This document shows positions 1-7,769 of a stretch of 64,000 nt of DNA, piece after piece. The notes below the pieces were generated by a model. The model did no database searches and was not told where the DNA came from. It saw only the letters and a program-made list of their open reading frames with translations. The position numbers and the translations under genes were made by a program. The stretch is from assembly GCF_046233715.1 (NCBI RefSeq), contig NZ_JBJNRJ010000007.1, positions 62,001 through 126,000 on the forward strand. The letters are read 5' to 3'. The stretch's first letter is position 1. Each line of letters begins with the position of its first letter. Origin of the DNA: Trujillonella humicola (GTDB lineage: Bacteria > Actinomycetota > Actinomycetes > Mycobacteriales > Geodermatophilaceae).

Positions 1-2366
1 TTCGTGCCGGCCTCGGCGAGCTTGACCCACGAGGTCTGGATGTTGGGGATCCGGCCGTGCAGCAGCAGCCGGGCGACGGCGTGCACCGCCCGGTTCTCCC
101 GCACCGTCGGCCCGGGACGGGCGACCCCGGCCAGGTAGATCGGCGCGTTGTGGTGCACGAAGGGCAGCAGCACGAACTCGGTGAACCCACCGGTGTCGTC
201 CTGGATCCGCGCCAGGGTGCGCAGGTGGGCGACCCAGTGCGCGGGGGTGTCGACGTGGCCGTACATCATCGTCGAGGTGGTCGGGATGCCCACCCGGTGC
301 GCGGTGGAGATGATCTCGATCCAGGTGGCGGCGGGCAGCTTGCCCTTGGTCAGCACCCAGCGGACGTCGTCGTCGAGGATCTCCGCCGCCGTCCCCGGCA
401 CGCTGTCCAGGCCGGCCTCCTTGGCCGCGGTGAGGAACTCGGCGAACGACAGGCCGGTGCGCGCCGACCCGTTGACGATCTCCATCGGGCTGAACGCGTG
501 CAGGTGGATGCCGGGCTGGCGGCGCTTCACCTCCCGGGCCAGGTCGAGGTAGGCGGTGCCGGGCAGGTCGGGGTGGATCCCGCCCTGCATGCAGATCTCG
601 GTGGCCCCGGCGGCCCACGCGCGGTCGACCCGCTCGCCGACCTCGGCCAGGGAGAGGGTGTAGGCGTCGGCGTCGGTGCGCCGCTGGGCGAACGCGCAGA
701 ACCGGCAGCCGGTGTAGCAGACGTTGGTGAAGTTGATGTTCCGGTTGACGACGTAGGTGACGTCGTCGCCGTTGACGTCCCGGCGGACGGCGTCGGCGAG
801 CGCGCACAGCGCCTCGAGGTCCGGCCCGTCGGCGCCGAGCAGCGCCAGGTACTCGGCATCCGACAGGCCGGCCGGGTCGCGCTCGGCATGGTCCAGCGCC
901 GCGCGGACCTCGGGGTCCCCGGCGGTCAGGGCGGTGGAGTGCCCGTCGCGGGCGCTCTCGGTGCGGGAGCGCAGCTCGGCCCAGTCGCCGTAGACGGCGT
1001 CGAAGTCGCTGCGCCGGTCGCCGGTGCGCCCGGTGGTGTCGACCTCGACGTGCAGGTCGACCCGGCCGGTCGACGTCCACGCCTCGTCCGGTTCCTGCCA
1101 CGGCAGCCCGGCCGGGACCCGGTCCTCCACGGCCAGCCCGTCGGGGCCGGCGAGCGCGGCGACGTGCGGGCGCACCCGCGGGTCCAGCCACGGCTCGGGC
1201 TGCGTGACGTACGGCGGCTGGGCGGCCAGCCGCTCGCGCAGCGTGAACCCGGCGTCGGTGGTCAGCTCGGCGAGCTTGTCGATGTTGGGCCACGGCCGCT
1301 CGGGGTTGACGTGGTCGGGAGTCAGCGGGCTCACGCCACCCCAGTCGTCGACGCCGGCGCGCAGCAGCAGCCCCAGCTCGGTGGTGTCGGACAGGTTCGG
1401 CGGGGCCTGCACCCGCGCCTTGGGGCCCAGCAGCAGCCGGGTGACGGCGACCGCGGCGACGTACTCCTGCAACTCCAGGTCGTCGGCGGCGGCCATCGCC
1501 GTCCGCGGCTTGGCGCGGAAGTTCTGGACGATCACCTCCTGCACGTGCCCGTGCCGCTGCGCCGTCGCCCGGATCTGCAGGACGGCGTCGACCCGCTCGG
1601 CCGGCGTCTCGCCGATACCCAGCAGCACGCCGGTGGTGAACGGGACGGCGGAGCGGCCGGCGTCCTCGAGCACCCGCAGCCGGACCGCGGGCTCCTTGTC
1701 CGGGCTGCCGAAGTGCGGACCGCCGGGCTGGGACCACAGCCGGGTCGCCGTCGTCTCCAGCATCATCCCCATTGACGCCGAGACGGGCTTGAGCCGCTGG
1801 ATCTCCTCCCACGACAGCACGCCGGGGTTCAGGTGCGGCAGCAGCCCGGTCTCCTCCAGCACCCGGATCGCCATCGCCCGCAGGTAACCCAGCGTCGAGT
1901 CGAAGCCGTGCGCCTCCAGCCACTGCGCGGCCACCGGCCAGCGGGCCTCGGGCCGGTCGCCGAGGGTGAACAGCGCCTCCTTGCAGCCCAGCGCCGCCCC
2001 GGCGCGGGCGATCTCGAGGACCTCGTCCGGCGACAGGAACGGCGCCTTCCCCTCGGCGCGCAGCGCGCCCGGGGTGGTGACGAACGTGCAGTAGTGGCAG
2101 CGATCCCGGCACAGGTGGGTCAGCGGGATGAACACCTTGCGGCTGTAGGTGACCACGGCGGGCCGGCCGGCCGAGGCGAGGCCGGCGTCGCGGACGCGGG
2201 AGGCCGCGGTGAGCAGCCGGTCCAGCGGCGCGCCCTCCTCCAGGCCGCGGGCCGACAGCAGCGCCTCGGCCTCGGCGGCGTCGAGCGGGACCCCGCGCTC
2301 GGCGCGGGCGAGCGCGCGGCGGAGGGCCCGGTGAAGGGCATCGGCGGGGGCGGACTGCTCACTCAT
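1..2366 (-). CDS. fbiC: FbiC, F420 chromophore (FO) synthase, 3' end beyond window
   Basis: FbiC joins 5-amino-6-ribitylamino-uracil and tyrosine to make FO, the deazaflavin part of coenzyme F420, in the cytoplasm. Two radical-SAM domains are visible in order. The first (CofG-like) has the cluster motif CRDRCHYC at residues 86-93. The second (CofH-like) has CYTGCRFC near residues 550-557, and both keep the CxxxCxxC spacing. The ATG at 2366 opens a frame that stays open to base 1, about 788 residues. Known fused FbiC proteins have about 850, so roughly 70 C-terminal residues lie outside the window. The F420 link fits the LLM-type oxidoreductase at 10080. Identification is firm; only the 3' end is missing. 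Confidence 0.96.
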   Translation of the reverse strand, partial: MSEQSAPADALHRALRRALARAERGVPLDAAEAEALLSARGLEEGAPLDRLLTAASRVRDAGLASAGRPAVVTYSRKVFIPLTHLCRDRCHYCTFVTTPGALRAEGKAPFLSPDEVLEIARAGAALGCKEALFTLGDRPEARWPVAAQWLEAHGFDSTLGYLRAMAIRVLEETGLLPHLNPGVLSWEEIQRLKPVSASMGMMLETTATRLWSQPGGPHFGSPDKEPAVRLRVLEDAGRSAVPFTTGVLLGIGETPAERVDAVLQIRATAQRHGHVQEVIVQNFRAKPRTAMAAADDLELQEYVAAVAVTRLLLGPKARVQAPPNLSDTTELGLLLRAGVDDWGGVSPLTPDHVNPERPWPNIDKLAELTTDAGFTLRERLAAQPPYVTQPEPWLDPRVRPHVAALAGPDGLAVEDRVPAGLPWQEPDEAWTSTGRVDLHVEVDTTGRTGDRRSDFDAVYGDWAELRSRTESARDGHSTALTAGDPEVRAALDHAERDPAGLSDAEYLALLGADGPDLEALCALADAVRRDVNGDDVTYVVNRNINFTNVCYTGCRFCAFAQRRTDADAYTLSLAEVGERVDRAWAAGATEICMQGGIHPDLPGTAYLDLAREVKRRQPGIHLHAFSPMEIVNGSARTGLSFAEFLTAAKEAGLDSVPGTAAEILDDDVRWVLTKGKLPAATWIEIISTAHRVGIPTTSTMMYGHVDTPAHWVAHLRTLARIQDDTGGFTEFVLLPFVHHNAPIYLAGVARPGPTVRENRAVHAVARLLLHGRIPNIQTSWVKLAEAGT

Positions 2367-2421
2367 GGCCCCTGCACGCTATCCCCGCGACGGGTCCAGA
2401 CCGCCCGGGCGGCCCATCCCC

Positions 2422-2491
2422 CCGCCGAAATGGCCATTCCGGCGGTCCGGTCGCGCGCCATGCTCCCGCCGAAATGGCTATTTCGGCGGGA
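2422..2491. repeat. Two copies of a dispersed palindrome (family A)
   Basis: Two near-identical palindromes fill the space between fbiC and the flavin reductase gene. The copy at 2422-2445 reads CCGCCGAAATGG followed by its reverse complement with one mismatch. The copy at 2464-2491 has perfect 12-bp arms (2464-2475 and 2480-2491) around GGCT. Related copies lie at 46669-46694 and, split by a scaffold join, at 39783-39942. Each could fold into a strong hairpin. Termination after the flavin reductase gene or a REP-like mobile origin are both possible; the sequence does not decide. Confidence 0.85.
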
Positions 2492-2502
2492 AGGGGCGGG
2501 GG

Positions 2503-3009
2503 TCAGGACGGCGGGAGGCCCACGTAGCGACCCCGGAAGCGGACCAGCGGGTCGCCCCCGCCCGACGGCACCGGGACGCCGACGACCTCCAGCAGGGCCA
2601 GCACGTGGTCACCGGCCTCGACCACCCGCTCCAGACGGCAGTCCAGCGCCACCAGCCCGCCGTCCAGCACGATCGCGTCGCTGCGCGGCGCCCGCGACCA
2701 CGGCACCGACTCCAGCAGGTGGCGGGCGCTGGGCCGCCCGGCCGAGGAGAACCGGCTCGCCAGGATCGCCTGCCCGGCCCCGAGCACGGTCAGCCCGCAC
2801 CGGCCGACGTCCTCGAGCACCTCGCGCGGGTACCCGTCCGCGGTCAGCCCCACGGCGACCAGCGGCGGTACCGCCGACACGCTCATCACCGAGGAGACGG
2901 TCGTACCGACGTCGTCGATCCCGTCGCGGACGGTCAGCAGCGCCACGCCGGCGGCGTAGGAGCGCAGCGCCGCGGCGAACTCCTCGGCACCCACGGCGTC
3001 GTGACTCAT
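2503..3009 (-). CDS. Flavin reductase-like domain protein
   Basis: A 168-residue protein of the flavin-reductase/FMN-binding split-barrel type (HpaC/DIM6 group). Members bind FMN or FAD and use NAD(P)H to supply reduced flavin to a partner monooxygenase. The start of the fold, LRSYAAGVALLTVRDG, followed by GTTVSSVMSVSAVPPLVAVG, is the typical flavin-binding opening in which Thr/Ser residues contact the isoalloxazine and phosphate. The ATG at 3009 is chosen because it opens the conserved domain directly and faces the divergent oxidoreductase gene. It lies upstream of fbiC on the same strand, but 136 bp holding two hairpins separate them. No partner oxygenase is adjacent, so the substrate is unknown. 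Confidence 0.8.
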   Translation of the reverse strand: MSHDAVGAEEFAAALRSYAAGVALLTVRDGIDDVGTTVSSVMSVSAVPPLVAVGLTADGYPREVLEDVGRCGLTVLGAGQAILASRFSSAGRPSARHLLESVPWSRAPRSDAIVLDGGLVALDCRLERVVEAGDHVLALLEVVGVPVPSGGGDPLVRFRGRYVGLPPS

Positions 3010-3043
3010 GGCGGCCAGTCGACCACACGGCCAGGATGGGCCG

Positions 3044-4462
3044 GTGGCCGAGGAGCGGACGTACGACGTCGTCGTGGTGGGGGCCGGCTCGACCGGCGAG
3101 AACGTGGCCGACATCGTCGTCCGCGGCGGGCTGAGCGCGGTTCTCGTGGAGGCCGAGCTCGTCGGTGGCGAGTGCTCGTACTGGGCGTGCATGCCCAGCA
3201 AGGCGCTGCTGCGCGGCACCGAGGCGATCGCCGCGGCCCGCGCCGTGTCCGGCGCCGCCGCCGCGGTGACCGGCGAGCAGGACGTGCGGGCCACGCTGGA
3301 GCGCCGGGACTCGTTCACCTCGAACTGGTCCGACGAGGGCCAGGTGCAGTGGGTGCAGGGCGCCGGGATCGACCTGGTCCGCGGCAGCGCCTGGCTCGAC
3401 GGCGAGCGCACCGTGGTCGTCACCGGGGCCGACGGGACGGACACCCGGCTGAGCGCCACGCACGCCGTCGCGCTGTGCACCGGTTCGGAGGCCGCCGTCC
3501 CGCCGGTCGAGGGCCTGCGCGACGTCGGCCCGTGGACGCCGCGCGAGGCGACCAGCGCCAAGGAGGTGCCCGGCCGGCTCGTCGTGATCGGCGGCGGGTA
3601 CGTCGGCTGCGAGATGGCGACGGCGTGGCGCGCGCTGGGGTCGGCGGTCACCGTGCTCGAGCGCGGCGAGCGGCTGCTGTCGGGCGCCGAGCCCACCGCC
3701 GGCGACGCGGTCACGGCAGCGCTGCGGGCCGCGGGCGTCGACGTCCGGACCCACGCCGAGGTGCGCTCGGCGCGCCGGGAGGGCCCCGAGGTCGTCGTCG
3801 GCACCTCCGACGGCGAGGTCCGCGGCGACGAGGTGCTGGTGGCCGTGGGTCGCCGGGCCCGCACGCACGACATCGGCCTGGAGACCGTCGGGCTCGAGGG
3901 CGGCGGCTACCTCGACGTCGACGACACGCTGCAGGTGCGCGGGCTGCCGTGGCTCTACGGCATCGGCGACGTCAACGGGCGCCGGCTGCTGACCCATATG
4001 GGCAAGTACCAGGCCCGCCAGGCCGGCGCGGCGATCGTGGGGCGCGCGCAGGGCCGCGACGTCGACACCTCCGACTGGTCGCCGTTCGTCGCCACCGCCG
4101 ACACGCACGCGACCCCGTCGGTGGTCTTCACCGATCCGCAGGTCGCCAGCGTCGGCCTGACCAGCGCCCAGGCCCGCGAGTCCGGCCGCCCGCACCGGGT
4201 CGTGGAGTACCCGATCGGCAACGTGGCCGGGGCGGCGGTGCACCGGGACGGCTACGAGGGGACGGCGATCGCGGTCGTCGACACCGAGCGCGAGGTGCTG
4301 CTCGGGGTGACCTTCGTCGGGCACGACGTGGCCGAGCTGCTGCACTCGGCCGTCGTCGCCGTCGCCGGCGAGGTGCCCCTGGCCCGGCTCTGGCACGCCG
4401 TGCCGGCCTACCCGACGATCAGCGAGGTCTGGCTGCGGCTGCTCGAGACCTGGCGCGGCTGA
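3044..4462 (+). CDS. FAD-dependent pyridine nucleotide-disulfide oxidoreductase
   Basis: A 472-residue flavoprotein of the dihydrolipoamide dehydrogenase/mercuric reductase family. An N-terminal FAD Rossmann motif GAGSTG (about 13-18) is followed by the redox pair GGECSYWACMPSK, with Cys44 and Cys49 in the usual C-x4-C spacing. A second Rossmann motif GGGYVGCE and a C-terminal dimerisation domain follow. In lipoamide dehydrogenases the C-terminal motif HAHPT supplies the catalytic base; here the matching text is HAVPAYPTISE, so Tyr stands where His is expected. The substrate may therefore not be dihydrolipoamide. The GTG at 3044 is preferred; an in-frame ATG at 3008 would overlap the divergent flavin reductase start. 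The NAD kinase starts 2 bp after the stop, suggesting co-expression. Confidence 0.85.
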   Translation: MAEERTYDVVVVGAGSTGENVADIVVRGGLSAVLVEAELVGGECSYWACMPSKALLRGTEAIAAARAVSGAAAAVTGEQDVRATLERRDSFTSNWSDEGQVQWVQGAGIDLVRGSAWLDGERTVVVTGADGTDTRLSATHAVALCTGSEAAVPPVEGLRDVGPWTPREATSAKEVPGRLVVIGGGYVGCEMATAWRALGSAVTVLERGERLLSGAEPTAGDAVTAALRAAGVDVRTHAEVRSARREGPEVVVGTSDGEVRGDEVLVAVGRRARTHDIGLETVGLEGGGYLDVDDTLQVRGLPWLYGIGDVNGRRLLTHMGKYQARQAGAAIVGRAQGRDVDTSDWSPFVATADTHATPSVVFTDPQVASVGLTSAQARESGRPHRVVEYPIGNVAGAAVHRDGYEGTAIAVVDTEREVLLGVTFVGHDVAELLHSAVVAVAGEVPLARLWHAVPAYPTISEVWLRLLETWRG

Positions 4463-4464
4463 GG

Positions 4465-5385
4465 ATGGCCCGCATCGGGCTGGTCCTCCACCCGACCCGG
4501 GACTGCACCGCCGCCGTCCGCCAGGTGGCCGAGTGGGCCAGCGGCGGGGCGGCCGAGCTGGTGGCGGCCACCGCCGACGCCCGCCGCGTCGCCGTCGACG
4601 GCGTCACGCCGGTGCCGGAGGAGGTCCTGGCCGGCAGCTGCGACGGCATCATCGCGATGGGCGGGGACGGGACCATCCTCGGCGCCATGCGGCTGGTGAG
4701 CGGGCGGCCGGTCCCGGTGCTCGGGGTCAACCTCGGCCACCTCGGCTTCCTCGCCGAGGTCGAGGGCCGGGAGCTGCACGAGGCGCTCACCGCGATGGCC
4801 GAGGAGCGGGTCACCACCGAGTTCCGGGGCTGCCTGGTGGTCCGGCACCGGGACTGGGAGTGGCTGGCCTTCAACGACGCCGTGCTGGCCCGCGTGCCGG
4901 GGGAGGGGATGGTCAGCGCCACCCTCTCCGTCGGCGGGCAGCCCTACGGCCACCTGCGCTGCGACGCGGTGATCCTGGCGACGGCGATGGGCTCGACCGC
5001 GTACAACTACGCGGCCGGCGGGCCGGTGGTCAGCCCCGGCATCGAGGGCGTGCTCGTCACCCCGGCCGCGCCCATGTCGGGCATCTCCCGCACGGTGCTC
5101 CTGGACCCGAGCGAGCCGCTGCGGCTGGCCATCGAGGGCGGCTCGCCGGCCATGGAGCTCGACGGCGTGCTGGGCGGCCGGCTGCGCCCGGGCGACGAGG
5201 TGGAGGTGGCCTACCGGTCGCGCGCCGGGCAGCTGGTGCGGATCGCCGGGTCGCGCTCGGCGGCCCGCAGCCGGGTCAAGCTCTCGCTGATCGACCTGCC
5301 CTACCTGCCCGGCGAGCTCCTCGAGCTGCTGCCGCGGGAGCAGCGCGAGCGGTTGGGCGAGGCGCCCTATCCGCGCGCGCCCTGA
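4465..5385 (+). CDS. nadK: NAD kinase (ATP-NAD kinase family)
   Basis: A 306-residue cytoplasmic kinase expected to phosphorylate NAD to NADP. The catalytic GGDGT motif sits at about residues 66-70, followed by GVNLGHLGFL, the FNDAV segment, and TAMGSTAYNYAAGGP, which binds NAD. Length matches bacterial NadK. The ATG at 4465 begins 2 bp after the upstream stop, with GAGG in the preceding gene's stop region as ribosome binding site, so translation is probably coupled to the NAD(P)H-using oxidoreductase. Actinobacteria often carry a second NadK beside recN; this copy is not in that setting and may be a paralogue. The family call is firm. Confidence 0.93.
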   Translation: MARIGLVLHPTRDCTAAVRQVAEWASGGAAELVAATADARRVAVDGVTPVPEEVLAGSCDGIIAMGGDGTILGAMRLVSGRPVPVLGVNLGHLGFLAEVEGRELHEALTAMAEERVTTEFRGCLVVRHRDWEWLAFNDAVLARVPGEGMVSATLSVGGQPYGHLRCDAVILATAMGSTAYNYAAGGPVVSPGIEGVLVTPAAPMSGISRTVLLDPSEPLRLAIEGGSPAMELDGVLGGRLRPGDEVEVAYRSRAGQLVRIAGSRSAARSRVKLSLIDLPYLPGELLELLPREQRERLGEAPYPRAP

Positions 5386-5389
5386 GAGC

Positions 5390-6175
5390 TCACGGCAGCG
5401 GCACCGGCCGCGTCGTGGGGCGGGGCAGGTCGCCGTCCACGGTGGCGGTCACCGTCATCGAACCGAAGCGCGCGACCCCGCCGAGGAGCGTGAGGAAGGC
5501 GGTGTCGGCGGCGTCCCGCCCGGAGCAGATGCGCACCAGGGAGCCGGCCGGCGCCAGCCGGGTCGCGTCGACGGCGCACCACGTGCCGTCCACGTCGGCC
5601 TCGACGACGGCGTGGAAGTCCATCGGGTCCAGGCCCGGGGCGTAGACCGCGACCAGCCGGGCGGGCACCTCCAGCGCGCGCAGCAGGGTGGTGGTCAGGT
5701 GGGCGTAGTCGCGGCAGACCCCCTGACCGAGCAGCAGGGTGTCGACGGCGGTGTCGACCGGCCGGCTCGCTCCGGGGACGTAGTCCAGCCGGTCGTGCAC
5801 CCACCCGGCGACGGCCGCCACCAGCTCGGCCCGCGCAGCCGTGCGGTCGAACTCCGCGGCGGCGTAGCCCTCCAGCAGGTCCGAGGGGCAGTACCGGCTG
5901 GGCCGCAGCGCCTCCGCGGCCGCCGCGGGGGTGACCGGGCGGGGCGGGCCGTCGCGGTCGACGGCGGCGGTGTACGCGACCGTCGTCGTCCCCTCGCGGA
6001 GCTGGACCCGGTGCACGCGGGCCTCGCCGACGGTGAACTCCTCGACTGCGGCCGGCTCGCCGTCGCACAGGACGGTGAGCTCCTCGGTGAGCGGCGCGGC
6101 GACCGCGACCTGCAGCAACGCCGTCGCCGGGCCGGTCGAGGACAGGGTCAGGGTGGCGGCGACGTCGGTGCGCAT
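5390..6175 (-). CDS. Transglutaminase-like family protein
   Basis: A 261-residue protein with a transglutaminase-like core in its second half. The catalytic Cys is in GQGVCRDYAH, the His in MDFHAVVEA and the Asp in AVDATR, giving a complete Cys-His-Asp triad. The N-terminal half is a beta-rich domain typical of bacterial transglutaminase-like proteins. No signal peptide is seen, so it is probably cytoplasmic. Bacterial members are often proteases or amidases and not cross-linking enzymes, and the substrate cannot be predicted. The ATG at 6175 is chosen because the upstream in-frame extension is Arg-rich and unlike the family. It is convergent with the NAD kinase, 4 bp apart. Confidence 0.85.
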   Translation of the reverse strand: MRTDVAATLTLSSTGPATALLQVAVAAPLTEELTVLCDGEPAAVEEFTVGEARVHRVQLREGTTTVAYTAAVDRDGPPRPVTPAAAAEALRPSRYCPSDLLEGYAAAEFDRTAARAELVAAVAGWVHDRLDYVPGASRPVDTAVDTLLLGQGVCRDYAHLTTTLLRALEVPARLVAVYAPGLDPMDFHAVVEADVDGTWCAVDATRLAPAGSLVRICSGRDAADTAFLTLLGGVARFGSMTVTATVDGDLPRPTTRPVPLP

Positions 6176-6453
6176 GGCGGCATCCTGACCTGCCCGCGAC
6201 CGGGCAACCGGTCGGGAACACCGCCGTCCCACGACCGTCACCCGCCGGTCACGAGGCGCCGCCACCGAGTGCCCCCCGGTGCGCCACGTCCGAGCCCGGC
6301 GGGGCTCTGCAGTGACGTGCGCACACGGGCGAGCCGCGGCGGAACTGATCGGTGCGGCGCTCGGGCGGTCGACTTGATTCGGCGACCGAACGGCCGAAGT
6401 CCGGGACGAGCGCGTATCGGTACGTGCGTGACCCGAGTCGACTGGAGTTTCCC

Positions 6454-6942
6454 TTGATCATGATCCGCCGGATCGGAGCGCTCGTCCTCGCGCTCGCCGC
6501 CATCGTCGTCTGGTTCACCATGGCCCCCGAGGACGTCGAGACCCCGACGGTCCAGACGCAGGAGCAGGTTCGCGACCGCAGTAGCGAGATCAGCGGTGCC
6601 TTGGCGGACTACGAACTCAACGAGGCGCGCACCGCCGGGGCTCCGCAGCAGGCGGTCGTCAACGGCTGGGTCGCCAAGGACCTGCTCACCATCATCGCGG
6701 AACAGCAGAACGAGGCGTTGACCCGCCCTGAGGTGCCAGCGCCCCTACCGCCGGTTGTGCCCGATGACGAGCGGATCCCGGCCCTCATCGGTCTCGTCGT
6801 TCTCAGCCTCGCTCTGGTGGCCTCCACCTCCCCGCGCAGCGTCTCCGTAGGAGGTCCATCCCGACGAGGCGCTCAGCGAGCAGACGAGGCGGTGGACGAA
6901 GGAGCAACCTCCAGCGGCGCGATCAGCTGGCGAAGCGCCTGA
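6454..6942 (+). CDS. Small two-TM membrane protein, unknown function
   Basis: A protein of about 162 residues that I do not recognise. It has an N-terminal hydrophobic helix (RRIGALVLALAAIVVWF) and a second hydrophobic stretch (PALIGLVVLSLALVAS) about 100 residues later. Between them is a mixed polar region rich in Glu and Gln. The tail is Arg/Ser-rich and probably cytoplasmic. TTG at 6454 is taken as start because GGAG lies 6 nt upstream; ATG at 6460 is the alternative. GC content is somewhat lower than in neighbouring genes. It precedes another TM/coiled-coil protein by about 50 bp on the same strand, so the two may be functionally linked. Confidence 0.55.
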   Translation: MIMIRRIGALVLALAAIVVWFTMAPEDVETPTVQTQEQVRDRSSEISGALADYELNEARTAGAPQQAVVNGWVAKDLLTIIAEQQNEALTRPEVPAPLPPVVPDDERIPALIGLVVLSLALVASTSPRSVSVGGPSRRGAQRADEAVDEGATSSGAISWRSA

Positions 6943-6989
6943 CAACCACCGCCGACGGTTGATCGACTACGGACCACGAGGACCCCTTC

Positions 6990-7649
6990 ATGACCGAGCC
7001 GCATGACACAGCTCAGCCGGTGGGCGCTGAGGCCTCCACGCCGATCGCGCACGTGACTCCATACGCCAGGAACCCGCCCACTCATGCATCAACCAGGGGG
7101 TGGTTGCCCTGGGTGCTGGGCGGAGGAGGAGCGCTCCTCGGCATGCTCCTGGGCGCGGGCATCGCGGTCGCTGCCCTCGACCCGACGACCTCGGACGAGT
7201 ACCGGGAACTTGAAGGACAGATGGCGGCGGAGCGTACTGCGGCGTTCGCGGCCCAGCGAGCCTCCGAGGAGGAAGCACGCGAGGCGATCGACGACGCTGA
7301 GGCCTCTGCCAGCAGCGCGTCCGCGTCGGCATCAGCTCGCGCGGCCGACCTGGAACAGCGTGAGGCTGACGTCGCGGTCCGCGAGCAAGCTGTCGCCGCT
7401 GTCGAGCAGCGGATCGCGACTACCTCGATAGGTCACGGCAGCTGGACCGTCGGACGCGACATCGAGCCCGGCACCTACCGCACCGCCCTTGCCGTCTCCG
7501 GGGACTGCTACTGGGGCATCTACAGGTCCGGCTCGAACGGTGACGACATCATCGAGAACGACATCGTCGTCGGCGGCTACCCAACGGTCACCTTGAGTGT
7601 CGGGCAGGACTTCGAGAACAACGGCTGCGGGACCTTCATCAAGGAGTGA
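6990..7649 (+). CDS. TM-anchored coiled-coil protein with C-terminal beta domain
   Basis: A 219-residue protein with a disordered N-terminus, one TM helix at about 36-62 (GGGGALLGMLLGAGIAVAAL), and an Ala/Glu-rich coiled coil at about 70-145. A C-terminal domain of about 70 residues begins GSWTVGRDIEPGTYRT. That domain contains CYWGIYR and ends NNGCGTF, so two Cys residues could form a disulfide outside the cell. Similar short domains occur on many surface or lipoprotein-anchored proteins of Gram-positive bacteria; their ligand is unknown. AGGA precedes the ATG at good spacing. A strong terminator follows. The architecture is clear, the function is not. Confidence 0.8.
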   Translation: MTEPHDTAQPVGAEASTPIAHVTPYARNPPTHASTRGWLPWVLGGGGALLGMLLGAGIAVAALDPTTSDEYRELEGQMAAERTAAFAAQRASEEEAREAIDDAEASASSASASASARAADLEQREADVAVREQAVAAVEQRIATTSIGHGSWTVGRDIEPGTYRTALAVSGDCYWGIYRSGSNGDDIIENDIVVGGYPTVTLSVGQDFENNGCGTFIKE

Positions 7650-7721
7650 GCGGCCAGGCGGTCTCCGCCCGTCCAAGGCGGTCAGAAAAAGCCTGTTACC
7701 GGACCGAGCAGTCCCGGGCTG

Positions 7722-7762
7722 CGCCCGGTCGGTGAGAGAGCTGGGCACTCACCGACCGGGCG
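7722..7762. terminator. 15-bp hairpin between convergent genes
   Basis: Perfect inverted repeat with arms 7722-7736 (CGCCCGGTCGGTGAG) and 7748-7762 and an 11-nt loop. It sits between the coiled-coil protein gene ending at 7649 and the GGDEF-EAL gene ending at 7770, so it can act as a bidirectional terminator. No U tract follows, as is usual in GC-rich actinobacteria. Confidence 0.75.
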
Positions 7763-7769
7763 GGACCGG

